Below, in pieces: positions 35,006 through 43,419 of a stretch of DNA of 64,000 nucleotides (the stretch's first letter is position 1; every line of letters starts with the position of its first letter). The position numbers and the translations under genes are program-made. The DNA lies in assembly GCA_016703535.1 (NCBI GenBank), contig JADJBV010000002.1:62001-126000 (forward strand), in the 5' to 3' direction. The notes under the pieces are model-generated. The model had not been told where the DNA came from. It saw only the letters and a list, made by a program, of their open reading frames with translations, and ran no database searches. The DNA comes from Deltaproteobacteria bacterium (GTDB lineage: Bacteria > Myxococcota > Kuafuiibacteriia > Kuafuiibacteriales > Kuafuiibacteriaceae).

Positions 35006-37262
35006 GCTCTTGACGGGACGAAGAGATCACCACGGTGGTGCCGCTCAACCGATCGTGCAGCGTCCGGTTGCGGCGATCCAGGATCAACCAGGCGTAGCCC
35101 AGGCCCAACATCAACAAGCCCAGGACCGTGCTGATGCCGCGCCAGCTGGCCCGCAACACGCTCGGTCGTTGGCCGGTCCCGGTGGACACCAGCTCCAAAC
35201 CGCAAGCCAACTTGCCGAGGGAACGACCGAGCAAGGCGTGGGAGGTGATCGAATAGACCAGCCCCAACACGAGCACGAAGCCAAAGAGCAGGTTCAGGTG
35301 GCCTTTGCCGAGGGCGTTGGTGAAGACGTCGGGGTCCAGCGAGGGCTCCGCGGCCGCATCACCGAACAAGCCGGCGATCGCCAACAAGGTGGTGATCGCC
35401 AAGATCAACGCGGCGTCGACGCCGATCGCCAACACCCGACGCCAGGCCGGGCTCACTCGCCACCGCAGGCCCGGGCCCACTTCTTCCCCCGTCGCGGGCG
35501 CGGGTTCAGCACCGGGAAGTGGCTGGGTCTCGGCTTGGGGCGCCAAGGTGACGCCCCGCATGATCGGCGGCGGATCGGGGAGCGGGATACTGGACAGGCT
35601 CGACTCGGCCCGATCGGTGAGCTCCAGGGACAAAGGCCGGGGCGGCGGCGGCAACCGCTCCGAGACCGGTTCGGGTGCGGGGGTCGGCAACGGCGCCATC
35701 AAACCCCGCTCCACTTGGCTCACGGTCGGCGGTGCGATCGGGATCGAGAGATCCGCGGCCACGCCCGACAGCTCGGCCGGCGCCGGTTCAGGCACGTGCA
35801 ACACCGGCGGGTTGGTCAACGAAGGCCGATCCAACAACCCCGCCAGCTCACCCGGAGCCGCGATGGTCCGGCCTCCGACCGCGTCCTTCAGGTGTTGAGC
35901 CCCTTGCACCGGCGGCGAAGCCAAAAGCGGCACCGCCAACACACCCAGGCGCGTCTCTTCGCCCGGCGGTTCTTCGTCGGGGCGGATGGTGTCGTTGCTG
36001 ATCAACAGATCGTCGGTCGAGGGCAACGAACTGCGGATCGCGCCGGTGGGGATCTTTTGGGCCCGCGGGGCCAGCGGATCCGGGAGGCGCTGGGCCGGTG
36101 GTGCACTCGGCAGCGGCGGGTGTTGCGGTTTGCTGCTGGGCGCTGGGATCGCGGGTCGAGTCACCGTCGGGCTGGGAGGTGGCCTCACGCCGGTCGGCGT
36201 CGACTTGGCGGGACCGATCGGGGCGGCGACGCTGGGCGCCGGGGGCCCCGGCAAGGGACGACCCCCCGTCCCCGTGGCTCGGGCGGGCACCGGGGCGATT
36301 GCTTTGGCCTCGGCCGGCACCTTGGCCGGGGGCATCGAGGGCAAGGTCTTGGGATCGGCGGCCCGAAAGGGAGGCCGGGGCGGTTCGACCCTGGGCGGCG
36401 CGGGGGGCAGGCCTCGGGGCACCTCGGGGCTCCGGCCGAGGGCCGGGCTTGGCGCCGGGGGCCGGCTGGGCAGACCCGGTACTCCCGAGCTGGGCGCGGC
36501 GGGGCGAATCGGCGCCGGGGGTGAGGGTGGCGGCGCGGCTCGGGCCGCGGGCGGCGAAGAGCGCACCTCGGGGCCAAAACGCGGCATGCCTCGGGGGCCG
36601 TCCCCCGGACGAGGCCCCGGCTCCCGAGTTGGGGTGGGCACCGGCACCGGCATGGTCTGAGCGGTTTCCTTCCGCTCCGGGATCAACGGGCGCCGCACCG
36701 AAGGCGCGATCGGCACCTTGGGTTTGGGTTCGGTGAGCGGGCCCCAGCGCTCGAGGGCCGGTGATTCGGTGGCCGAGATGATGTCCTCCCAGAGGGGGGA
36801 CTTCACGGGCCCGCCGCTGAGATCGACCTCTTCGGTGTCGGCGCGCGCCAGCGGTCGACGGCCCGCCCGTTCGGCTTGAGTGGGACCGGCGAAGCCGACC
36901 TCGTCGATCCTCGGGATCACTTGGGAGCTGTCTTGGCTCGGCGATTCCAGGGCGTCGAGGCCCTTCAGCACCGTGACCTCTTCCTCCAGATCGTCGAGCA
37001 CGCTGGCACCCAAGGTCCCGCCCTCGACCTCGGGTGACCACGGCGATGACTTGGTGCCCCCGGCCGGGCCGCTCATCCCTCGTGGATCGGGGAGCCCAGC
37101 GACGCTCGGCAACGGAACCCGGCTTTTGGTGGTCCCGCCGTCGTCATCGAGTCGTCGGCTGGGCGCAGCAGGGGCGCTCCGCTCCAAAGGCAGAGCGGTG
37201 TTGCAGCGGACGCAGATCGTCGCCTGGGCCCGATTGGGAGTGCCGCATCGCGGACAGAGCAT
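34989..37262 (-). CDS. Zinc-ribbon and RDD-domain membrane protein
   Basis: 757 residues. The N-terminus is a zinc ribbon (CPRCGTPNRAQATICVRC), followed by a very long Pro/Ala-rich disordered region (about 30-590) and a C-terminal RDD domain (about 600-745) with membrane helices and the Arg of SPAWRRVLAIGVDA and SLGKLACGLELVS. RDD proteins are poorly understood membrane proteins. The last 17 bases overlap the convergent CEGD lipoprotein gene. It is last in a leftward group with the RluA-like, FHA and phasin-like genes. Confidence 0.85.
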   Translation of the reverse strand: MLCPRCGTPNRAQATICVRCNTALPLERSAPAAPSRRLDDDGGTTKSRVPLPSVAGLPDPRGMSGPAGGTKSSPWSPEVEGGTLGASVLDDLEEEVTVLKGLDALESPSQDSSQVIPRIDEVGFAGPTQAERAGRRPLARADTEEVDLSGGPVKSPLWEDIISATESPALERWGPLTEPKPKVPIAPSVRRPLIPERKETAQTMPVPVPTPTREPGPRPGDGPRGMPRFGPEVRSSPPAARAAPPPSPPAPIRPAAPSSGVPGLPSRPPAPSPALGRSPEVPRGLPPAPPRVEPPRPPFRAADPKTLPSMPPAKVPAEAKAIAPVPARATGTGGRPLPGPPAPSVAAPIGPAKSTPTGVRPPPSPTVTRPAIPAPSSKPQHPPLPSAPPAQRLPDPLAPRAQKIPTGAIRSSLPSTDDLLISNDTIRPDEEPPGEETRLGVLAVPLLASPPVQGAQHLKDAVGGRTIAAPGELAGLLDRPSLTNPPVLHVPEPAPAELSGVAADLSIPIAPPTVSQVERGLMAPLPTPAPEPVSERLPPPPRPLSLELTDRAESSLSSIPLPDPPPIMRGVTLAPQAETQPLPGAEPAPATGEEVGPGLRWRVSPAWRRVLAIGVDAALILAITTLLAIAGLFGDAAAEPSLDPDVFTNALGKGHLNLLFGFVLVLGLVYSITSHALLGRSLGKLACGLELVSTGTGQRPSVLRASWRGISTVLGLLMLGLGYAWLILDRRNRTLHDRLSGTTVVISSSRQELSGGA

Positions 37263-37276
37263 GCGCCGCGGGGATC

Positions 37277-37975
37277 CTACGCTGGCCTTTCGGGTGGTGT
37301 CGAATCAGCGCGCAACCCTTCGGCGAGGGCGGTCAACGCGGCGGGCCAAGGTGCCTCCAAGGTCAGCTTATTCCCATCGGATCGGGGCAAAACCGCCCGC
37401 CAGCTGTGCAGGCACAGGTGCTTCACCCGGAGGTCGAGCTGGTCCCGGAGGGCCCGAGCCCAGGCCTTGTTGGCCTTGAACTGCCCGTGTTTGTCGTCCA
37501 TCAGCACCGGGTGCCCGGCCCCGGCCAGGTGCCGCCGGATCTGGTGCGTGCGCCCAGTCACGATCTCGGCCTCGACGAGGCTGACCGCCGGCTCCAGGCG
37601 GGACCAAAACTCCAAAGGGCGGACCCGGGTCAGGGCACTTTGGGGGCGTCCGTCCTTTTCGGGGAGGGGCCGGTCCAAGGTCATCGGCCCCGCGATCTTC
37701 CCCAACACGACCGCCAGATACCGCTTCTCGACTCGGTCCCAGGCGGCCTGGAGCGCTTGGGCTTCGGCCTTGGACTTGGCCAACACCACCAGCCCGCTCG
37801 TCTCCTTGTCGATGCGATGGGCCAAGTGCACGTCGACCGCGCCGTCGTAACACTCGGCGATCAGATCGATCAGCGTCCGCCCCGTTTCGCCGGCCCCGCC
37901 GTGCACCGCCATCCCGGCCGGCTTGGACACGGCTACCCAGCGATCGTCTTCGTAGACCACCGCGACCGAACGCAA
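37277..37975 (-). CDS. RluA-family pseudouridine synthase
   Basis: 232 residues. The catalytic motif HRIDKETSGLVVLAK places the essential Asp at residue 56, followed by KRYLAVV, TGRTHQIRRHL and HLCLHSW. It isomerises a uridine in rRNA or tRNA to pseudouridine. It lacks the S4 domain, as in short RluA-type members. It lies 23 bases after the FHA activator gene on the same strand. The exact RNA target cannot be told. Confidence 0.95.
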   Translation of the reverse strand: MRSVAVVYEDDRWVAVSKPAGMAVHGGAGETGRTLIDLIAECYDGAVDVHLAHRIDKETSGLVVLAKSKAEAQALQAAWDRVEKRYLAVVLGKIAGPMTLDRPLPEKDGRPQSALTRVRPLEFWSRLEPAVSLVEAEIVTGRTHQIRRHLAGAGHPVLMDDKHGQFKANKAWARALRDQLDLRVKHLCLHSWRAVLPRSDGNKLTLEAPWPAALTALAEGLRADSTPPERPA

Positions 37976-37998
37976 TCTTTCGGGGGCGATCCGCGGGC

Positions 37999-39414
37999 TC
38001 AGTCTTCCAGCTCCCGGTCCTTCACTTCGATCTCGTACTTGTCCAACAAGCGATAGAGGTGACGCCGATCGATCCCGGCCTCCCGGGCCGCTTTGGAGAT
38101 GTTCTGCTTGTGGCGCAACAGGAGGTCTTGCAGGTACTGGCGCTCGAAGGCGTCGAGGACCTTGGCTTTGGCGTCCTTGAAGGGCACCGAGGCGTCCGGC
38201 ATCGACATGGGGCTCGACGGGCTGCGGGCCCGAATCGGCGCCTTGTTGCCGGTGATCTCTTCGGGCAACTCGCCCATGGTGATCTCTTCACCGCCGGCGA
38301 ACACCGCGGCCCGGCGCAGGACGTTCATCAACTCCCGCACGTTGCCGGGCCAGTTGTAGCGCTCCAACGCCGCCAAGGCGCCCGCGCCGATGCGTTTGGC
38401 CTTGGCGCCGGTGGCCTCGAGTTCGTTGCCGTAGCGCCGGAAGAACTCCTCCACGATCAACGGGAAGTCTTCTTCCCGCTCGCGCAGGGCCGGGATCTGG
38501 ATGCGGATCACCGCCAAGCGATAGTAGAGGTCTCCGCGGAACCGGGCCTCTTGCACCATCTTGTGGAGATCGCGGTTGGTGGCGCCGATGACGCGTACGT
38601 TGACGCGGATGGTCTTGTCGCCCCGGAGCCGCTGAATTTCGCCGCGCTCTAGGGCCCGGAGCAACTTGGGTTGCAGCTCGAGCGGCAACTCCCCCAACTC
38701 GTCCAGGAACAAGGTGCCGCCGTCGGCCCGCTCGAACACGCCCGCGTAGGCCTGATCGGCCCCGGTGAAGGCGCCCTTTTCGTGACCAAAAAGCGCACTT
38801 TCGATCAACGTGGGGGGCAAGGCCGAGCAGTCCAGGGTCACGAAGGGTCCACCTTGGCGGCGGCTCTTCTTGTGCAGCGCCCGGGCCACCAGCTCTTTGC
38901 CGGTGCCGGTTTCGCCGGTGACCAAGATGGTCAACTCGGTGGGCGCGACCCGCTCGATCACCGTGTAGATCTCGCGCATCGGCAAGCTGCGCCCGACCAG
39001 GTCGTCGCAACGTTCGGCGCCCGAAGGCTCCACCACAAACTCGGTGTCGATGGGCTCGAAGAGCAGGGAGCTGTCGCCGACGTGGATCTCGCCCCGGTGG
39101 CGGATGGTGGCCTCTTTGACCCGGAGCGCCCCGACGAAGGTGCCGTTCGTCGAGTTGTTGTCGACGATGATGTATTCGCCCTTCTGCTTCTTCACTTCCA
39201 GGTGGTAGCGGCTGACCGCCGGGTCCTGGATCACCAGGTCGTTGTCGGTGACCGACCCGATCCGGATCAGGTCTTTTTCGGTCTCCAGGACTCGACCGGC
39301 GTTCGGGCCACTGGTGACGGTGATCCGGCAGCGACGATAGGCCAGCGCCCGGCGTTCACCGACGGCGGCCTCTCGAGTCTTGGTGAACTGGTCTTCTCGG
39401 GATGGTGAAGACAC
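37999..39414 (-). CDS. Sigma-54-dependent activator with FHA domain
   Basis: 471 residues. FHA domain (about 28-120; IQDPAVSRYHLEV, NNSTNGTFVG), AAA+ domain (about 140-375) with Walker A GETGTGKE, GAFTGA for sigma-54 contact, Walker B FLDELGEL and arginine-rich sensor regions, then a Fis-type HTH (ISKAAREAGIDRRHLYRLL). FHA-type activators respond to Ser/Thr phosphorylation and are characteristic of Myxococcota. Its targets are unknown; no clear -24/-12 promoter was found in the neighbouring intergenic regions. Confidence 0.96.
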   Translation of the reverse strand: MSSPSREDQFTKTREAAVGERRALAYRRCRITVTSGPNAGRVLETEKDLIRIGSVTDNDLVIQDPAVSRYHLEVKKQKGEYIIVDNNSTNGTFVGALRVKEATIRHRGEIHVGDSSLLFEPIDTEFVVEPSGAERCDDLVGRSLPMREIYTVIERVAPTELTILVTGETGTGKELVARALHKKSRRQGGPFVTLDCSALPPTLIESALFGHEKGAFTGADQAYAGVFERADGGTLFLDELGELPLELQPKLLRALERGEIQRLRGDKTIRVNVRVIGATNRDLHKMVQEARFRGDLYYRLAVIRIQIPALREREEDFPLIVEEFFRRYGNELEATGAKAKRIGAGALAALERYNWPGNVRELMNVLRRAAVFAGGEEITMGELPEEITGNKAPIRARSPSSPMSMPDASVPFKDAKAKVLDAFERQYLQDLLLRHKQNISKAAREAGIDRRHLYRLLDKYEIEVKDRELED

Positions 39415-39420
39415 TCGGAC

Positions 39421-39741
39421 CTACTCGCCCGTCATATCACCGGGTTTTTGGTGTGGGCAACGGTGAGTCGCGTCCTTATCGAGCCGCTCCGCCAAAGCGC
39501 TGAGTCGGTGGCTCAGGTCGCCCAGGTCCCGCTCGAGGGCCTGGATGTGGTCAAAGAGGCGCTCCACATCCTGGAACGACGGCAGGTTGAGGCCCGCGAG
39601 AACCCGACCCACGTTGCGATCGACGGTTCGTCGCGCCTCCAAGGTGGCCCGCAAGGTCCGCTGAAACCCGGCGAAGACGCCGTCTTTGGCCAAGAGCCGG
39701 GAGGCGACTTGGAGCAGCCAGTCGTCGGGCTTGCCGGTCAT
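39421..39741 (-). CDS. Small phasin-like coiled-coil protein
   Basis: 106 residues. An N-terminal helical part is followed by LNLPSFQDVERLFDHIQALE and a heptad helix (LSHRLSALAERLD). The 'LPS-x-x-DV' start of the coiled coil is typical of phasins and PhaE-type polyhydroxyalkanoate proteins. No PHA synthase is in the window, so that role is only suggested. It is first in the leftward group that includes the FHA activator six bases downstream. Confidence 0.6.
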   Translation of the reverse strand: MTGKPDDWLLQVASRLLAKDGVFAGFQRTLRATLEARRTVDRNVGRVLAGLNLPSFQDVERLFDHIQALERDLGDLSHRLSALAERLDKDATHRCPHQKPGDMTGE

Positions 39742-39861
39742 GGACCGGGCGCATCCTCCGCCGTTCGTCCGAGCGGCGCAACCCTCCCGCGATTCCGGGC
39801 GGGCCCCGGGGGCCAGCAGTGGACCTTGGGGGCGCGGCGTGCGACAGGTGGCGGCGGTTTC

Positions 39862-40800
39862 GTGGCCGAAGCGGGGCACATTTGGGACCGGGAGCTGGTG
39901 TTGGTCACCGGCAAAGGTGGAGTCGGGAAGACCTCGGTCACCGCCGCCTTGGCCAAGGCCGCCCACCGATCCGGGCGTCGGGTGCTGGTGGGTGAGGTCA
40001 CGCCCGACACCTCCACGGTCTCCACCCTCCTCGGGTTGTTCGGCCAACCTCGACCCGCCCACGAAGATCCGATCGAGCTCGCCCCCAACCTCTACGGCGT
40101 CCGAATCACCCCAACCATCGGCCACAAGCTCTTCCTCAAGGCCGCCCTCAAGATCGGCCTGTTGGTCGACACGGCCATGCGGTCGGCGGCCCTGACCCGG
40201 TTCCTCTTGGCCGCGCCGGCTTTCCCAGAGATTGGCACCTTTTATCAGCTGGTCACCCTGCTTCGGCAGAAGCGCTACGACCACCTGATCCTGGATCTGC
40301 CGGCCACCGGCCACGCCATCGGCCTGATCTCCTTGCCGAAGACGGTCTTGCGGGTCTTGCCCGCCGGGCTGATCGGCGACGCGATCAAGGAGGGCCTGGA
40401 GGTCCTCACCAACCCCAAGCGCACCGCCGCGGTGTTGGTGACCTTGCCCGAGAGCCTGCCGGTCACCGAGTCCCTCGAGCTCTGCGATGCGATGCGCCAC
40501 CACCAAGTGGCGGTGCGCAGCATGATCTTGAACCGCATGCCGTCCGAGCCCTTCAGCCCCCTCGAGCTGCAGGCCCTCGATCATCACCTGGCCCATCGCC
40601 CGGGGGATCGACTGTTGCTTGGGACCAAAGAGCTGCGCCGACTGGAGCGAGCCCTCGAGGCCCGGGATCTCTTCCGGGAGCGTGTCCCGCCGGAGGTCGA
40701 GCGGGTTGAGGTTCCTGCCTTGGAGGTCCGGTCTCAAAGTGCGGTCGTCGATCACCTGGCCGATGCCTTGGCCGCGGTCCGGATCGGGGGCGCGCCGTGA
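39862..40800 (+). CDS. ArsA/Get3-like ATPase, first of a pair
   Basis: 312 residues from GTG. A deviant Walker A, TGKGGVGKTSV, of the ArsA/MinD type is near the N-terminus, and a switch region LILDLPATGH follows. A second Cys-type signal is absent, so arsenite export is unlikely; such paired ATPases occur in many actinobacteria and myxobacteria with unknown clients. The last bases overlap the second ATPase gene (GTGA), so the two are probably made together and may form a heterodimer. Confidence 0.88.
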   Translation: MAEAGHIWDRELVLVTGKGGVGKTSVTAALAKAAHRSGRRVLVGEVTPDTSTVSTLLGLFGQPRPAHEDPIELAPNLYGVRITPTIGHKLFLKAALKIGLLVDTAMRSAALTRFLLAAPAFPEIGTFYQLVTLLRQKRYDHLILDLPATGHAIGLISLPKTVLRVLPAGLIGDAIKEGLEVLTNPKRTAAVLVTLPESLPVTESLELCDAMRHHQVAVRSMILNRMPSEPFSPLELQALDHHLAHRPGDRLLLGTKELRRLERALEARDLFRERVPPEVERVEVPALEVRSQSAVVDHLADALAAVRIGGAP

Positions 40801-41927
40801 AGCTCAAGGAGCTGGTCGAGAAGCGCCGGATCATCGTGTGTTGTGGGGCGGGCGGCGTCGGCAAGACCACCACCTCGGCGGCCTTGGCCTTGGCCGCGGC
40901 CCGACAAGGGCGACGGGCTTTGGTGTTGACCATCGATCCGGCCCGCCGTTTGGCCCAAGCCTTGGGCATCCCTCCGACCGGCAAAGAGCCGGTGCGGATC
41001 GGCGAGGCCTTGTTGTCGGCCAACAAGATCCACCTGGCCCCGGGCGGTGAGCTGCACGCCTGGATGCTCGATCCCAAGGTGGTGTTGGAGAGTGTGGTCG
41101 ATCGTTTTGCGCCCAACGCCGAAGACGCGGCCAAGATCCGATCGACGCGCCTCTACCAGACCTTGGGCGACGTGATCATTGGCCTCCAGGAGTACACCGC
41201 CGCCGAGGCCCTCTACTCCTTCCGGGAGGCCGGCCTCTACGACCTGATCATCTTGGACACGCCGCCGTCCCGGAACGCCCTCGACTTCTTGGACGCACCT
41301 CGCCGCCTGACCCGATTTTTGGATGAGCGGACCTTGTCGATCTTCGCGCCCGATCCGGACAAGAAGCACAACGCCATGGTCCGGGCCGCCGCCAAGGTGG
41401 TCTCCACGGCCTTGGCCCGCACCTTCGGCGAAAGCTTCAGCGAAGAGCTCCAGACCTTCCTCAACGCCTTTGGGAAGTTGTTCAACAAGATGCGGATCCA
41501 CGCCTCGGGCGTGCGCAAGTTGTTGCGCTCCGAAGAGGCCGCCTTTGTGGTGATCGCCAGCCCGGAAGAGGCGGCCCTCGAGGAGGCCATCTACTTCAAG
41601 GGCCGCATCAAAGAGTTGGGCCTGATCACCGACGGCTTCATCCTCAACCGCAGCTACGCCAGCGATCAGCCCCTCGAACACCCGCGGGACGTGCGGGGCA
41701 CCTTGGCCGGCGCCGACCCGCACCTGTTGACCGCCCTCTCGAAGCTCGAGCCCCTCGCTGACATCGAGGCTGGTCGCATCACCGCGGATCGGGCTTTGTT
41801 GCTGAAGTTGGAGGCCGAAGGTCGGACCGACGAAGGCAACGGCGCCACGGCCTTGCCGATCCTCGACGACGTCATCGAAGACCTCCAGGCTTTGAACGTG
41901 CTCAGCGACTACGTGTTGGCCAGCTGA
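40797..41927 (+). CDS. ArsA/Get3-like ATPase, second of a pair
   Basis: 376 residues from GTG. Walker A CGAGGVGKTTTSAALAL, the A' motif VLTIDPARRLAQALG and switch II LIILDTPPSRNALDFLD match the ArsA family well. It is longer than its partner, with an extra helical region (about 195-260). As with the partner, no metal-binding Cys pair is apparent. Its stop codon lies in a palindrome shared with the stop of the next, convergent gene. Confidence 0.9.
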   Translation: MKLKELVEKRRIIVCCGAGGVGKTTTSAALALAAARQGRRALVLTIDPARRLAQALGIPPTGKEPVRIGEALLSANKIHLAPGGELHAWMLDPKVVLESVVDRFAPNAEDAAKIRSTRLYQTLGDVIIGLQEYTAAEALYSFREAGLYDLIILDTPPSRNALDFLDAPRRLTRFLDERTLSIFAPDPDKKHNAMVRAAAKVVSTALARTFGESFSEELQTFLNAFGKLFNKMRIHASGVRKLLRSEEAAFVVIASPEEAALEEAIYFKGRIKELGLITDGFILNRSYASDQPLEHPRDVRGTLAGADPHLLTALSKLEPLADIEAGRITADRALLLKLEAEGRTDEGNGATALPILDDVIEDLQALNVLSDYVLAS

Positions 41928-41940
41928 GCCCCGCGGCTCA
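41925..41940. terminator. Palindrome enclosing both convergent stop codons
   Basis: TGAGCC, CCGC loop, GGCTCA: a perfect 6-bp hairpin whose two arms contain the TGA of the + strand ATPase gene and the TGA of the - strand CDGSH gene. It probably acts as a compact bidirectional terminator; no T-tract. Confidence 0.5.
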
Positions 41941-42573
41941 CGGCGCGGAGAAGCCGATCTTGGCGTGGGTGCCGTCGCAGTAGGGCTTGTTGTTCGATCC
42001 CCCACAACGACACAAGGCGCAGCGATCGGTGCGATCGACGGTCCTGCCCGTGCCGCTGACCAACTCGGCGGCGCCGTTCAACAACAAAGGACCGTTGGGA
42101 ATCGCGGTCACCTCCAGGGCTCCGCTGCGCTGGGCGAGTGGGTTGCTGGTTTTGGTGGCGGGTTCGCCGCTGGCGACAAAGTTTTGGGTGGCGTGGGCGC
42201 CGTCGCAGTACGGCTTGTTCGCGGAGTGGCCACACCGACACAAGGTGGCGCGGAAGCCGGCGGCTTGGCCGTTGATCTTCAGCTCGGCGTGGAGCGCCAG
42301 CGGGCCGTTTTCGCGGACGCGCACCAGGTTGACCACCGGCGCGGCTTCGTTCGGTCCACCGTCGAGCCGTTCGTAGGTGATCGCGCCGGAGGGGCAGGCC
42401 TCGGCCAAGGCGGCCACCTGTTCGGGGCGGGCCGCGTCGGGCTGGATCCAAGCGCCGGGTGCGTTGGGGATAAACACGTCGGGGCGACCCAAGACGCAGT
42501 TGCGGGAGTGGACACACTTGGGTGTGTCGAAGCGGATGATGACCTTCTGGCCTCGGTACTCTTGTTGGCTCAC
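41938..42573 (-). CDS. Ferredoxin-like and double CDGSH iron-sulfur protein
   Basis: 211 residues from GTG (VSQQEYRGQKVIIRF). The N-terminal ~75 residues match the divergent single [4Fe-4S] domain (CVHSRNC, then ACPSGAI). Two CDGSH (MitoNEET-type) motifs follow: CRCGHSANKPYCDGAH and CRCGGSNNKPYCDGTH, each with the three Cys and one His that bind a [2Fe-2S] cluster. It is likely a cytoplasmic redox or cluster-transfer protein. The stop overlaps the shared palindrome. Confidence 0.92.
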   Translation of the reverse strand: MSQQEYRGQKVIIRFDTPKCVHSRNCVLGRPDVFIPNAPGAWIQPDAARPEQVAALAEACPSGAITYERLDGGPNEAAPVVNLVRVRENGPLALHAELKINGQAAGFRATLCRCGHSANKPYCDGAHATQNFVASGEPATKTSNPLAQRSGALEVTAIPNGPLLLNGAAELVSGTGRTVDRTDRCALCRCGGSNNKPYCDGTHAKIGFSAP

Positions 42574-42918
42574 CGCCGGGACGCTAGCCACTCGCGGCCG
42601 TGGGCGCCAGGGCACGTGCGACGCATCACTCCGAGATCCGTCCTTGTGTCCGCCTTCAGCCTACTCCGTCGCCATCGAGGGCTCGGAGGAAGGCCCGAGG
42701 CGGGGACGGCGTACTTGAAAGGACGATGTTCGTCTCCGAGAGAGCTGAGCCACGGGCGGTCACGGGCATGGAGAGTCCTCGGGGGGCCGGTGGGCGCAGG
42801 AAGGTTCGACGCACGCCTTGTGCGAAGGACGCTCACGGTCGATCGACGGAGGCCGCAATAATCCATCGCCGCCGTAGCATCTAAGTTCGTCAGTGGGGTT
42901 GGGGGACCGGAGGTGCGT
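42574..42918. other. 345-bp divergent intergenic region
   Basis: Lies between the starts of the CDGSH gene (left) and the unknown gene at 42919 (right). It must hold both promoters. I see no convincing -35/-10 pair, RNA gene or repeat; short open frames are present but lack ribosome binding sites. Confidence 0.5.
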
Positions 42919-43416
42919 GTGCCGAAGCCGAAGCGTCTTCCTGCCGAGATCACCGTGCGCTTGCGCGGATATCAGGTGGTGTTGTCGCGAGCGCGGAATC
43001 GAATTGAGCTGCGGAGGGAGCAGGGCGGTGGCCGGTCGACCGTGGTCAACCACTACTCGACCGAATCAGCCCTGGAGGTGCAGCTCTTTTTGGGCGCCGA
43101 CGGTCACCGCAAGGTGTTGCTCTTGGCCCACGACGTCGCGCTCGATCTCGGCGACAGCTTGACCAGCCTCGAGGCCTTGGCCGAGGCCCGAGAAGTCGCC
43201 CGGTTGATCGATCGACCGCTCCAAATCCGGGTCATGGCCTACCAGGATGCCTATTTCGCCGACGCCGCGCCCCTGCTCTACGCCTATTCGCTGCCGGCGG
43301 AGCTTTCGGGGCGGGACTCGGCGGAGCTGGAGTTGGCCACCTTGATCCAGCGCATCCCGTCCAGCCCCAGCGGCGGCGACGAAGATCCCACCGTCGAGGA
43401 CGCCCCGGCGGTGTGA
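42919..43416 (+). CDS. Conserved-looking protein of unknown function
   Basis: 165 residues. GGAGG lies five bases before the chosen GTG; another GTG six bases upstream is in frame. The protein alternates strands and helices (RLRGYQVVLSRARNRIEL, KVLLLAHDVALDLG, LEALAEAREVARLID) and ends in an acidic tail (GGDEDPTVEDAPAV). No motif recognised. It precedes, and converges with, the M16 peptidase gene. Confidence 0.6.
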   Translation: MPKPKRLPAEITVRLRGYQVVLSRARNRIELRREQGGGRSTVVNHYSTESALEVQLFLGADGHRKVLLLAHDVALDLGDSLTSLEALAEAREVARLIDRPLQIRVMAYQDAYFADAAPLLYAYSLPAELSGRDSAELELATLIQRIPSSPSGGDEDPTVEDAPAV

Positions 43417-43419
43417 GCT

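Noticed and set aside
34650..36524. Long + strand frame opposite the zinc-ribbon/RDD gene.
   Set aside because: It is a low-complexity antisense shadow of a Pro/Ala-rich coding region, with no domain.
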